DNA from: Microbacterium jejuense
GTDB taxonomy: Bacteria; Actinomycetota; Actinomycetes; Actinomycetales; Microbacteriaceae
Length of the DNA: 64,000 nt
Direction: 5' to 3'
Assembly: GCF_019511665.1 (NCBI RefSeq)
Contig: NZ_JAEUAW010000013.1
Location: forward strand, 1 to 64,000
Positions within the stretch are counted from its first letter, which is position 1; every line of letters starts with the position of its first letter. The position numbers and the translations under genes are program-made. The notes beneath the pieces were generated by a model. The model saw only the letters and a program-made list of their open reading frames with translations, did no database searches and had not been told where the DNA came from. This document shows positions 33,165 to 40,836 of this stretch, piece after piece.

Positions 33165-34135
33165 TCGAGGGGGCGGGGACGGCGCAGGCGGTCCCCGCCC
33201 CGGTCCGCCCCGATGCCCCGTCGGGCGCCGCGCGCGACGTGCGGCCTGCCCGGGCCCGACGCCGCCGGAGCGGGCGCCTGTGGCTGATGGTCGCGGCGTT
33301 CCTGGCTCCGGCGGTGGTGACCATCCTGCTGATCCGCATCATCCCGTTCATCGGCGCCGTCATCTCGACGCTGCACGTGCGCGAGGGCGTCGGACTGCTC
33401 GCCGAGGAGCGCTTCGCCGGATTCCAGAACTACATCGAGCTCCTGTCGGACCCGCTGTTCCAGGCGACCCTCGGGCGCACCCTCCTGTTCAACCTCATCA
33501 TCAACCCGCTGCAGATCGCGCTCGCACTCGTGATCGCGGTGCTGCTGACGCGGCGCGTGCCGGCGCGCGGGCTGTGGCGCATGGCGGTCTTCATCCCGTG
33601 CACGATCCCGCTGGTGGGCTCGTCGATCGCGTGGGGCGTCGCGCTGCGTGCCGACGGGCCCATCAACGGGATCCTGCAGGCGGTCGGCCTGCCGGCCCAG
33701 CCGTTCCTGTCCTCGCCGACGCAGGCGCTCGCGAGCATCATGCTCGTCGCGTCGTGGGTGGGGATCGGGTACTGGATGATCTTCCTCATCGCGGGGATCA
33801 ACGAGATCCCCGACGAGCTCTATGAGGCGGCATCCCTCGACGGCGCGGGTGCGTGGCGCAGCTTCTGGTCGGTCACGCTGCCGATGCTCAAGCGCCCGCT
33901 GCTGTTCGTGCTGGTCGCCGACACGGTCGCGAACTTCGTGCTGTTCGTGCCGATGCAGATGCTCACCGGCGGCGGGCCGCAGAACTCCACCACGATGCTC
34001 ATGTTCGACGCCTACCGGCGCACCTACACGTACTCGCAGCCGAACCAGGGCGCGACGGCCACGGTCATCCTGACCGTCGTCATGCTCATCATCGTGTTCG
34101 TGCAGTTCCGCCTGCTGAAGGAGGACGCCCGATGA
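33161..34135 (+). CDS. Sugar ABC transporter permease (MalF type)
   Basis: A 324-aa CUT1 permease starting at GTG in a GTGA overlap with the binding-protein stop; GGAAG lies 8 nt before. A Pro/Arg-rich cytoplasmic N-terminus of about 40 residues precedes six membrane helices. The EAA loop is YEAASLDGAGAWRSFW. The stop overlaps the following permease start by 4 bp. Confidence 0.92.
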   Translation: MIEGAGTAQAVPAPVRPDAPSGAARDVRPARARRRRSGRLWLMVAAFLAPAVVTILLIRIIPFIGAVISTLHVREGVGLLAEERFAGFQNYIELLSDPLFQATLGRTLLFNLIINPLQIALALVIAVLLTRRVPARGLWRMAVFIPCTIPLVGSSIAWGVALRADGPINGILQAVGLPAQPFLSSPTQALASIMLVASWVGIGYWMIFLIAGINEIPDELYEAASLDGAGAWRSFWSVTLPMLKRPLLFVLVADTVANFVLFVPMQMLTGGGPQNSTTMLMFDAYRRTYTYSQPNQGATATVILTVVMLIIVFVQFRLLKEDAR

Positions 34136-35001
34136 CCGCCCTGACCACCGGGAGAAGATCGCTGCGGGGTCGCGTCATCGCGCAGCGCTGGCTGCTGGGG
34201 CTGCTCGCCGCGCTCGTCGGCCTACTGTTCGTGTTGCCGGCGGTGTGGATGCTGCTCGGCTCGCTGCGACCGGGCAGCGACGTGATCGGCAGCGTCAGCC
34301 CGCTGAGCTGGAACACGCTGATCCCGGACGTGTGGACCCTCGACAACTACGCGTCGCTGTTCGGACCGCTGCGGTTCGGGCAGGCGCTGATGAACTCGCT
34401 GATCGTGGGCTTCGCGAGCGTCGCGCTGGGACTGGCGATCTCGATCCCGGCTGCGTACGCGCTCAGCGTGTTCCGCTTCCCGGGCAGGGAGCTCGTGTTC
34501 GCCGTGCTGGTGGTCGGGTTCATGATCCCGTTCGAGGCGATCGCGATCCCGCTCGCGCAGATCTTCACGCAGTGGCATCTCGACAACACGTACATCGGCT
34601 TGATCCTGCCAGGCATCGGCAACGGCCTGGCCATCTTCAACCTGCGCCAGTTCTTCCTGGGCATCCCGCCCGAGCTGCACGAGGCGTCGCGGGTCGACGG
34701 CGCCTCGGAGTTCCGCACCATGACGCAGGTGTACCTGCCGCTCAGCGTGACCCCGGTGATCAACTCCGCGCTGCTGATCTTCCTCGCGCAGTGGAGCGCC
34801 TACCTGTGGCCGCTGCTCGTGGTCTCGGACGAGAAGATCCAGGTGGCGGCGATCGCGCTGTCGCGCACGTTCTCCGACACGAGCTTCAACTTCGGGCAGA
34901 TGTTCGGCGGGGCACTGGTCATCTCGGTGATCCCGGCGGTGCTGCTGCTGGTGCTGCAGCGCTATTTCACCCAGTCCGTGGCGACGAAAGGCCTGAAGTG
35001 A
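34132..35001 (+). CDS. Sugar ABC transporter permease (MalG type)
   Basis: A 289-aa CUT1 permease with six membrane helices and the EAA loop HEASRVDGASEFRTM. It starts at ATG in a 4-bp overlap with the MalF-type gene and ends in a GTGA overlap with the kinase. With its partner it forms the channel; no ATPase gene is in the operon, so a shared MsmK-like ATPase is presumed. Confidence 0.92.
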   Translation: MTALTTGRRSLRGRVIAQRWLLGLLAALVGLLFVLPAVWMLLGSLRPGSDVIGSVSPLSWNTLIPDVWTLDNYASLFGPLRFGQALMNSLIVGFASVALGLAISIPAAYALSVFRFPGRELVFAVLVVGFMIPFEAIAIPLAQIFTQWHLDNTYIGLILPGIGNGLAIFNLRQFFLGIPPELHEASRVDGASEFRTMTQVYLPLSVTPVINSALLIFLAQWSAYLWPLLVVSDEKIQVAAIALSRTFSDTSFNFGQMFGGALVISVIPAVLLLVLQRYFTQSVATKGLK

Positions 35002-35879
35002 CGGAAGTCGTCGTCGTGGGATCGGTCAACTACGACCTGGGGCTGCGCGTGCAGCGGCTGCCGTGGGCGGGCGAGACGGTGCTGTCGTCGTCGCTCACCC
35101 GGCGCTCGGGTGGCAAGGGCGCGAACCAGGCCGCCGCGGTGCGCGAGGCAGGGGCGACGTGCGCGATGGTCGGCGTCGTCGGCGCCGACGGTGCCGCGCT
35201 CGTGGGGCAGCTCGAAGAGGCCGGCGTCGACGTGACCCGCATCCGCGCCGACCCGGGCGCGACCACCGGCACGGCCGTCATCATGATCGACGACGACGGG
35301 CAGAACTCGATCATCGTCTCGGCAGGGGCGAACGACGCGCTCACCGCGGCCGAGGTCCGCACGGCGATCGCCGCCACACCGGGCGCGCGCATCGTGCTGA
35401 CCCAGGGGGAGTCGCCGGTCGCGGCGGTCGCTGCCGCCGCGGAGGCCGCGGAGGCGGCATCCCTTCGATTCGTCCTCAATCTGGCGCCTGCGATCGACCT
35501 GCCGCGCCACGTCATCGCGGTGGCGGACCCGCTCGTGGTCAACGAGCTCGAAGCCGAAGAGACGGCACTGGCGCTGGGCGTCGACAGCGACGACGTCGCC
35601 GGTCCGGATCTCGCCGGGGTCCTGGCCCGGGTGGCGCGATCGGTTGTGATTACACTGGGCGCGGGCGGCGCCGTCTGGGCCGCGCGTGGAAAGAGCGGGC
35701 GGGCGCATGCGCAACGAGTCGAGGTCGTCGACACGACCGGCGCCGGCGATGCGTTCGTGGGTGCCATGGTGGCGCGGCTGACGCGCGGCGGCGACCTCGC
35801 GGCGGCCGTCGAGAGCGGGGTCGCGGCGGGAACGCGTGCCGTGCAGTTCGCCGGCGCCCGCGCCGCGGAGGCGCGATGA
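34998..35879 (+). CDS. PfkB-family carbohydrate kinase (ribokinase-like)
   Basis: A 293-aa kinase. N-terminal VVVVGSVNYDLGLRVQRLPWAGETV and RRSGGKGANQAAAVREAG form PfkB signature 1. C-terminal VVDTTGAGDAFVGAMVARL is signature 2 with the catalytic Asp. The best overall match is ribokinase. Together with the nucleoside hydrolase this gives a route to cleave an imported nucleoside-like substrate and phosphorylate the sugar. GTG start in a GTGA overlap; stop overlaps the LacI start (ATGA). Confidence 0.88.
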   Translation: MTEVVVVGSVNYDLGLRVQRLPWAGETVLSSSLTRRSGGKGANQAAAVREAGATCAMVGVVGADGAALVGQLEEAGVDVTRIRADPGATTGTAVIMIDDDGQNSIIVSAGANDALTAAEVRTAIAATPGARIVLTQGESPVAAVAAAAEAAEAASLRFVLNLAPAIDLPRHVIAVADPLVVNELEAEETALALGVDSDDVAGPDLAGVLARVARSVVITLGAGGAVWAARGKSGRAHAQRVEVVDTTGAGDAFVGAMVARLTRGGDLAAAVESGVAAGTRAVQFAGARAAEAR

Positions 35880-36874
35880 CCTCGGTGCGGCGGTCCGACG
35901 TCGCGGAGGCCGCCGGGGTATCGCCGGCGGTGGTCAGCTATGTGCTCAACGGGGGTCCTCGTCCCGTGTCGGCCGATGCGCGGCGGCGCGTGGAGGCGGC
36001 GATCGCCGAGCTCGGCTACCGGCCGAACAAGGTCGCCCAGGCGCTGCGGGGCACGCGGACGCACTCGATAGCGATGCTCATGCCCGACCACCTGAATCCG
36101 CACTTCGCCGAGCTCGCGCAGGCGATGGAGGACGAGGCGCAGCGCCGCGGCTACGTGCTGATCATCGGCACGGCGGCCAACGACATCGAGCGCGAGCAGA
36201 GCTATCTGCGTTCGTTCCTGGATCGGCAGGTCGACGGCGTCGTGCTGATCAGCGCGTCCGCCGACCCCGACGTGCACGAGATCGAGGCCGCCGGCATCCC
36301 GCTCGTTCTGCTCGACCGCGCGGCGGTGGGCGCGACGCACTCCAGCGTGGTGACCGACAACCGCGCCGCCGCGGCACTGGGCGTGCGGCACCTGCAGGAT
36401 CACGGCCGGAGTCGTCTGCGCTTCCTGTCGGGCCCGGCCGAGCTCGAGCCGGTGCGCGAGCGCGATCAGGGCTGGCGTGAGACGACGGGCGACGAGGGCG
36501 ACGCGCGTGTCTGGCGCAGCGCGTTCTCACGCGAGGGCGGCTACCGCGCGGTGCAGGCCGCGATCGCCGCGTCGGGGATCGACTTCGACGGGCTCTTCAC
36601 CGCCAGCGACGCGCAGGCCATCGGCGCGCTGCGCGCTCTGCGCGAGGCCGGAGCACGCGTGCCCGAAGACGTCGCGGTGGTGTCGCTCGACGGCTCTGAG
36701 GCGGGGCTTTACACCGAGCCGCCGCTGACGTCGGTGGTGCAGGACGTCCACCGCCTGGCGGCGGAGGCGGTCGAGATCGTCGTGGCCGGCACCGGATCCG
36801 GCACGCCCACGGCGCACCTCGTGCTGGGGCCGTCTCTGCGGCGACGGGACTCGTGCGGCTGCGGAGGCGAATGA
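35876..36874 (+). CDS. LacI-family transcriptional regulator of the preceding operon
   Basis: A 332-aa repressor. N-terminal HTH and hinge helix (RRSDVAEAAGVSPAVVSYVLNGGPRPVSADARRRVEAAIAELGYRPNKVAQALRG) are followed by a periplasmic-binding-like sensor domain (SIAMLMPDHLNPHFAELAQAMEDEA). It is the last gene of the overlapping operon, hence autoregulated. The two TCAACTCGTGTTGA operators before the operon have the central CG expected for this family and are its likely sites. An unusual Cys-rich end (SCGCGGE) is present. Confidence 0.93.
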   Translation: MTSVRRSDVAEAAGVSPAVVSYVLNGGPRPVSADARRRVEAAIAELGYRPNKVAQALRGTRTHSIAMLMPDHLNPHFAELAQAMEDEAQRRGYVLIIGTAANDIEREQSYLRSFLDRQVDGVVLISASADPDVHEIEAAGIPLVLLDRAAVGATHSSVVTDNRAAAALGVRHLQDHGRSRLRFLSGPAELEPVRERDQGWRETTGDEGDARVWRSAFSREGGYRAVQAAIAASGIDFDGLFTASDAQAIGALRALREAGARVPEDVAVVSLDGSEAGLYTEPPLTSVVQDVHRLAAEAVEIVVAGTGSGTPTAHLVLGPSLRRRDSCGCGGE

Positions 36875-36875
36875 C

Positions 36876-38048
36876 ATGGCCACCTTCATCTACGACGCCG
36901 TGCGCACGCCGTTCGGTCGCGCGGGCGGGGCACTGTCAGGCATCCGTCCCGATGACCTCGCCGCCGTCGTCATGGCGGCGACCGTCGAGCGCACGGGACT
37001 CGACCCGGCACGCATCGACGACGTCATCTTCGGCGACGCGAACCAGGCAGGGGAGGACAACCGCAACGTCGCCCGCATGGGCGCGCTGCTGGCGGGCTTC
37101 CCGACCACGGTGCCCGGCGTCACCGTCAACCGGCTGTGCGCGTCGTCCGTCGAGTCGGTGATCCAGGGCTCTCGGGCGATCGAGGCGGGCGACGCCGACA
37201 TCGTGCTGGCAGGCGGCGTCGAGTCGATGAGCCGGGCGCCGTACGTGGTCGAGAAGTCGCCGCGGCCGTGGCCGAGCGTCGGCAACCAGACGCTGTGGAA
37301 CACCTCGATCGGGTGGCGCATGACCAACCCGCGGCTGCCCAAGCACTGGACGATCTCGAACGGAGAGGTGGCCGAGCAGGTCGCCCGTGCCCAGGGCATC
37401 TCGCGGGAGGCTCAGGATGCCTTCGCGGTGCGCTCGCACCGTCTCGCGGCCGCCGCGTGGGCGTCGGGGGTCTACGAGGGCGAGATCGTGCAGGTGCCGG
37501 GGGCCGAGCTGTCGCGCGACGAGGGCATCCGCGACGACACGTCGGTCGAGAAGCTCGCGACGCTGCCGGCTCTGTTCGCCGCGGACGGCGACGGCACGGT
37601 CACCGCGGGCAACTCGTCGCCGATCAATGACGGCGCGTCCGCCGTGCTGCTGGCCCGCGAGGGTGCGCTGCCCGGCGAGCCGCTCGCCCGCATCACGGCG
37701 CGTGCCGCCCACGGGGTCGATCCGGACCGGTTCCCTCTCGCGCCCATCGAGGCCGCGAACAAGGCGCTCACCCGCGCGGGCCGTACGTGGGCCGACGTCG
37801 ACCTCGTCGAGCTGAACGAGGCGTTCGCGTCGCAGTCGCTCGCCGACATCCAGGGGTGGCCCGAGCTCGACCCCGAGCGCGTGAACATCCACGGCGGGGC
37901 GCTGGCGATCGGCCACCCGCTCGGAGCTTCCGGCGGACGCATCATCGGCCACGCCGCGCACGAGCTGGCCCGCCGCGGTGGCGGGGTCGCGGTCGCCGCC
38001 ATCTGCATCGGCGTCGGGCAGGGTCTCGCCGTCGTGCTCGAGCGCTGA
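36876..38048 (+). CDS. Acetyl-CoA C-acyltransferase (thiolase)
   Basis: A 390-aa thiolase with nucleophile Cys88 in NRLCASSVESV, NEAFASQSLAD, GGALAIGHPLGASGGR with the catalytic His, and CIGVGQG with the second Cys. The pattern is close to beta-ketoadipyl-CoA/acetyl-CoA acyltransferases (PcaF/PaaJ/FadA type), but chain length is not fixed by sequence. ATG is 1 bp after the LacI stop behind GGAGGCGA, so it may be co-transcribed with the sugar operon although its chemistry does not fit. No partner fatty-acid or aromatic genes are adjacent. Confidence 0.92.
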   Translation: MATFIYDAVRTPFGRAGGALSGIRPDDLAAVVMAATVERTGLDPARIDDVIFGDANQAGEDNRNVARMGALLAGFPTTVPGVTVNRLCASSVESVIQGSRAIEAGDADIVLAGGVESMSRAPYVVEKSPRPWPSVGNQTLWNTSIGWRMTNPRLPKHWTISNGEVAEQVARAQGISREAQDAFAVRSHRLAAAAWASGVYEGEIVQVPGAELSRDEGIRDDTSVEKLATLPALFAADGDGTVTAGNSSPINDGASAVLLAREGALPGEPLARITARAAHGVDPDRFPLAPIEAANKALTRAGRTWADVDLVELNEAFASQSLADIQGWPELDPERVNIHGGALAIGHPLGASGGRIIGHAAHELARRGGGVAVAAICIGVGQGLAVVLER

Positions 38049-38090
38049 GCCGGCCCGCCGAGGATCGCGCGGCGTCGAGGATTCAGGACG

Positions 38091-38116
38091 ATCGCGAGGG
38101 ATCGACCCTTCGCGAT
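38091..38116. terminator. Bidirectional hairpin between thiolase and purU
   Basis: ATCGCGAGGG pairs with CCC-T-TCGCGAT around an ATCGA loop, a 10-bp stem with one bulged base, in the 140-bp gap between convergent genes. Confidence 0.55.
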
Positions 38117-38188
38117 GGTTCCCGTCGGCGTGTCTGCTGGATCCTCGTCGCACGCCGTGCGGGGCGGCGCGGCCCCGGAGCGGAGCGT

Positions 38189-39061
38189 TCAGAAGATGAT
38201 GGTGTGGTTGCCGTGGCGCAGCACGCGGTCCTGCGCGTGCCACAGCACGGCGCGCGAGAGCACCTGACGCTCGACGTCGGCACCGCGGCGGGCGAGTTCG
38301 GCGGCCGAGTCGGCGTGGGTGACCCGCACGGTGTCCTGCTCGATGATCGGGCCCTCGTCGAGGTCGTCGGTGACGTAGTGCGAGGTCGCGCCGATGAGCT
38401 TGACGCCGCGCTCCTTGGCCTTCTTGTAGGGCTCGGCGCCGATGAACGCGGGGAGGAAGGAGTGGTGGATGTTGATCACCGGCACCCCGAGCTCGGCGAG
38501 GAAGTCGCCCGAGAGGATCTGCATGTAGCGGGCCAGCACCACGAAGTCCACGTTGCCCTTGAGGAGCTCCAGGATCTTCGCCTCGGACGCCGACTTGTCG
38601 GGTCCGGGCACGCCCGGCACGTGGAAGAACGGCACGCCGAACGAGCGGACGTCCTCGGCCGAGGTCGTGTGGTTCGAGATCACCATCGGCACCGTGACGG
38701 GCAGGTCGCCGCGGCGGTGCCGCCACAGCAGGTCGAGCAGGCAGTGGTCCTGCTTGGACGACAGGATCGCCATGCGCTTGGGCACCGACTGATCCGTGAG
38801 CGACCACTCCAGCTCGAAGCCGTCGAGGGTCTGCGCGATCTCGGACTCGATGAGCGGGCGATCGGCGGCGAAGCCCGGTCGGTGGAACACCACGCGCTGG
38901 AAGTACGCGCCGCCGGTCGGGTCGTCCGAGTACTGGTCGAACGCGACGATGTTGCCGCCGATGCGCGTGATCATCGCCGACACGGCTGCGACGATCCCCG
39001 GCTGGTCGCTGCCGTGCACGATGAGGCAGACGTGGTCGGGCTTGAGCTGTTCGGCGGCCAT
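38189..39061 (-). CDS. purU: Formyltetrahydrofolate deformylase
   Basis: A 290-aa enzyme splitting 10-formyl-THF to THF and formate. The N-terminal ACT domain spans about 8-90 (CLIVHGSDQPGIVAAVSAMITRIGGNIV). The formyltransferase domain has the hinge KRMAILSSKQDHCLLDLLWR, PMVISNHTTSAEDV, VINIHHSFLPAF with the catalytic His and GATSHYVTDDLDEGPIIEQD with the catalytic Asp. ATG 39061 follows CAGAAT at 6 nt, again a leaderless arrangement. It balances one-carbon pools for purine and glycine metabolism. Confidence 0.95.
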   Translation of the reverse strand: MAAEQLKPDHVCLIVHGSDQPGIVAAVSAMITRIGGNIVAFDQYSDDPTGGAYFQRVVFHRPGFAADRPLIESEIAQTLDGFELEWSLTDQSVPKRMAILSSKQDHCLLDLLWRHRRGDLPVTVPMVISNHTTSAEDVRSFGVPFFHVPGVPGPDKSASEAKILELLKGNVDFVVLARYMQILSGDFLAELGVPVINIHHSFLPAFIGAEPYKKAKERGVKLIGATSHYVTDDLDEGPIIEQDTVRVTHADSAAELARRGADVERQVLSRAVLWHAQDRVLRHGNHTIIF

Positions 39062-39087
39062 TGCTCGATTCTGCCAGGCCGGCCGCA

Positions 39088-39486
39088 TCACGAAGGCGAC
39101 GGGATGCCGCGGTCCGCGGCGTGGACGAGGTCGCCGTTCTCTGTCAGCTCGAGGAAGCGGGCGACGGCGTCGCGGCTGCGGGTCAGGCACGCCAGGCGTT
39201 CGTTGAGCGTCGTGAGCTCGCTCGCGAGCAGTTCGGCGAGCTCGCGCGTGCACACCGGGGCGGCCGTGCGCGATGCCGATTCGGCGTCCAGCACCACCTT
39301 CGCCAGGCGCGTCGTGAGACCGGACTGCACGAGCCCGCGCGCGCGTTCGGCACGCTCGACGTCCGCCTCGTCGTACGAGCGGTAGCCGTTCGCCGACCGC
39401 TCGGACGACAGCAGGCCCTGGCCTTCGTAGTAGCGCAGCATCCGCGCGGGGATGCCGGTGCGCTCGGAGAGTTCGCCGATCTTCAT
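39088..39486 (-). CDS. MerR-family transcriptional regulator
   Basis: A 132-aa regulator. HTH and wing (MKIGELSERTGIPARMLRYYEGQGLLSSERSANGYRSYDEADVERAERARGLVQSGL) are followed by a long dimerisation helix and a short C-terminal tail. A single Cys in AAPVCTRELAEL leaves metal sensing unlikely; an organic ligand is more probable. It is divergent from an MFS exporter. The intergenic inverted repeat lies between a -35 and -10 spaced by 20 bp, the classic MerR target. The ATG is taken at the conserved MKIGEL start. Confidence 0.92.
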   Translation of the reverse strand: MKIGELSERTGIPARMLRYYEGQGLLSSERSANGYRSYDEADVERAERARGLVQSGLTTRLAKVVLDAESASRTAAPVCTRELAELLASELTTLNERLACLTRSRDAVARFLELTENGDLVHAADRGIPSPS

Positions 39487-39526
39487 GGGGTGCCGCCTCG
39501 GATGTCGCCGCATGTCGGACGAAAGG

Positions 39527-39558
39527 TTGACATTGACATTGATGTCAAAGTTTAGCCT
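39527..39558 (+). promoter_or_regulatory. MerR-type promoter of MFS gene (-35, operator, -10)
   Basis: TTGACA at 39527-39532 and TAGCCT at 39553-39558 are separated by 20 bp. The spacer contains the perfect inverted repeat TTGACATTGATGTCAA (39533-39548). The long spacer with an internal operator is the hallmark of MerR-activated promoters. The -10 ends 6 nt before the ATG, giving a leaderless mRNA. Confidence 0.75.
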
Positions 39559-39564
39559 CGCTGC

Positions 39565-40836
39565 ATGACCACGTCCACGGCTCCCGCAGCCACCTCTTCG
39601 CCCACGTCCGTCGCGCGCTTCCCGCTCGGCGCGCTGCTGCTCCTCTCGCTCGGGGTGTTCGTCACCGTGACGGCCGAGTCGCTGCCGGCCGGGCTCATGC
39701 CCGAGATGGCGGCCGACCTCGGCGTCGACCCGCTGCGCATCGGCCTGCTGGTATCGGTGTGGGCCGTCGTGGTGATCGCCACCAGCCTGCCGCTCACGCG
39801 CGCGACGCGGCGCATCGACCGGCGCATCGTCGTCGCGTCGTCGCTCGCGGTGTTCGCGCTCGCGAACGTGGCGACGGCGCTCGCGCCGACGTACGAGATC
39901 GCGTTCGCCACGCGTGTGGTCGCCGCGGTCGCGCACGGCGTGTTCTGGGCGATCGTCATCGTGTACGCCTCGTCGCTGCTGACCCGGGCGCAGCTCGGCA
40001 AGGGGCTCGCGCTCGTGACGGGCGGAGGCACCGCGGCCACGGTGCTGGGGCTTCCGGCGGCGACCGCGCTCGCCCAGGTGACGAGCTGGCGCGTGTCGTT
40101 CGCGGCGATGGGGATCGGGATGCTGCTGCTCGCGGCCGTCGTGCTGCGCCGGCTGCCGCGCTCGATCGTCGCGGCCGTGCCCGCCGGCGAGCGTGCGCCG
40201 CTGCGGCACGACCGGTCGATCCCGGCGCTGGTCGCCCTGGGAGTCTCGGGGCTGCTCATCGGGCTCGCGCAGTTCCTCTCGTTCGTGTACATCCGTCCCT
40301 ACCTGGCCGGACCGGCGGGCGTGCCGGATGCGTGGGCGAGCGTGCTGCTGCTCGTCTTCGGCGCCGCGGGCATCGCGGGTGTCGCGGTGGCGGGTGCGCT
40401 GGCCGACCGGTTCCCGCGTTCCGCGCTCACGGCCACGCTCGTCCTGTACGCGTCGGCGTTCGCCGGCCTCGCGGTCTTCCCCGGGCGCATCGCCGTCGTC
40501 GTGGTCGCCCTGGCGCTGTGGGGCGCGGCCACGGGCGCGGTCTTCCCGCTCATCCAGACCGCACTCATGCGGGCGGCCTCCGATCGCCTGCGCGACCTCG
40601 CGAGCGCCGCGATCATCGTGCTGTTCAACATCGGGATCGCCGCCGGCTCCTGGGCGGGCGGACAGCTGAGCGCCGCCTTCGGCCCCGCCGCGAACCCGGC
40701 ACTCTCGGGCGCGGCGGTCCTGTTGGCAGCCGCGCTCGCCGCCGTGGGGGCGGCGCTCACGTCCCGGCGGAGCCGACGGACGGCGAGTGGATGCCGGGCG
40801 CCCGGCATCCACTCGTCTAACGCACGCCGCGCATGA
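39565..40836 (+). CDS. MFS transporter (DHA1-type exporter)
   Basis: A 423-aa protein with 12 predicted membrane helices; TVTAESLPAGLMPEMAADLGV at helix 1 fits the arabinose-efflux/drug DHA1 group. MerR control suggests drug or toxic-metabolite efflux. The last 20 or so residues (ending GIHSSNARRA) are encoded by the perfect palindrome at 40785-40814 and look like an extension added by readthrough into a terminator. The stop overlaps the convergent POT gene by 20 bp. Confidence 0.88.
   Translation: MTTSTAPAATSSPTSVARFPLGALLLLSLGVFVTVTAESLPAGLMPEMAADLGVDPLRIGLLVSVWAVVVIATSLPLTRATRRIDRRIVVASSLAVFALANVATALAPTYEIAFATRVVAAVAHGVFWAIVIVYASSLLTRAQLGKGLALVTGGGTAATVLGLPAATALAQVTSWRVSFAAMGIGMLLLAAVVLRRLPRSIVAAVPAGERAPLRHDRSIPALVALGVSGLLIGLAQFLSFVYIRPYLAGPAGVPDAWASVLLLVFGAAGIAGVAVAGALADRFPRSALTATLVLYASAFAGLAVFPGRIAVVVVALALWGAATGAVFPLIQTALMRAASDRLRDLASAAIIVLFNIGIAAGSWAGGQLSAAFGPAANPALSGAAVLLAAALAAVGAALTSRRSRRTASGCRAPGIHSSNARRA
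40785..40814. terminator. 30-bp perfect palindrome at overlapping convergent gene ends
   Basis: Each half is GAGTGGATGCCGGGC. It is the same element as at 16978-17005. It is read as codons at the 3' end of the MFS gene and sits immediately beyond the convergent POT stop, where it can terminate both transcripts. Confidence 0.65.

Noticed and set aside
36876..38048. Thiolase as a functional member of the LacI nucleoside/sugar operon
   Set aside because: It lies 1 bp downstream and may share the transcript, but its acyl-CoA chemistry does not connect with the transporter, hydrolase or kinase. I annotate proximity only.
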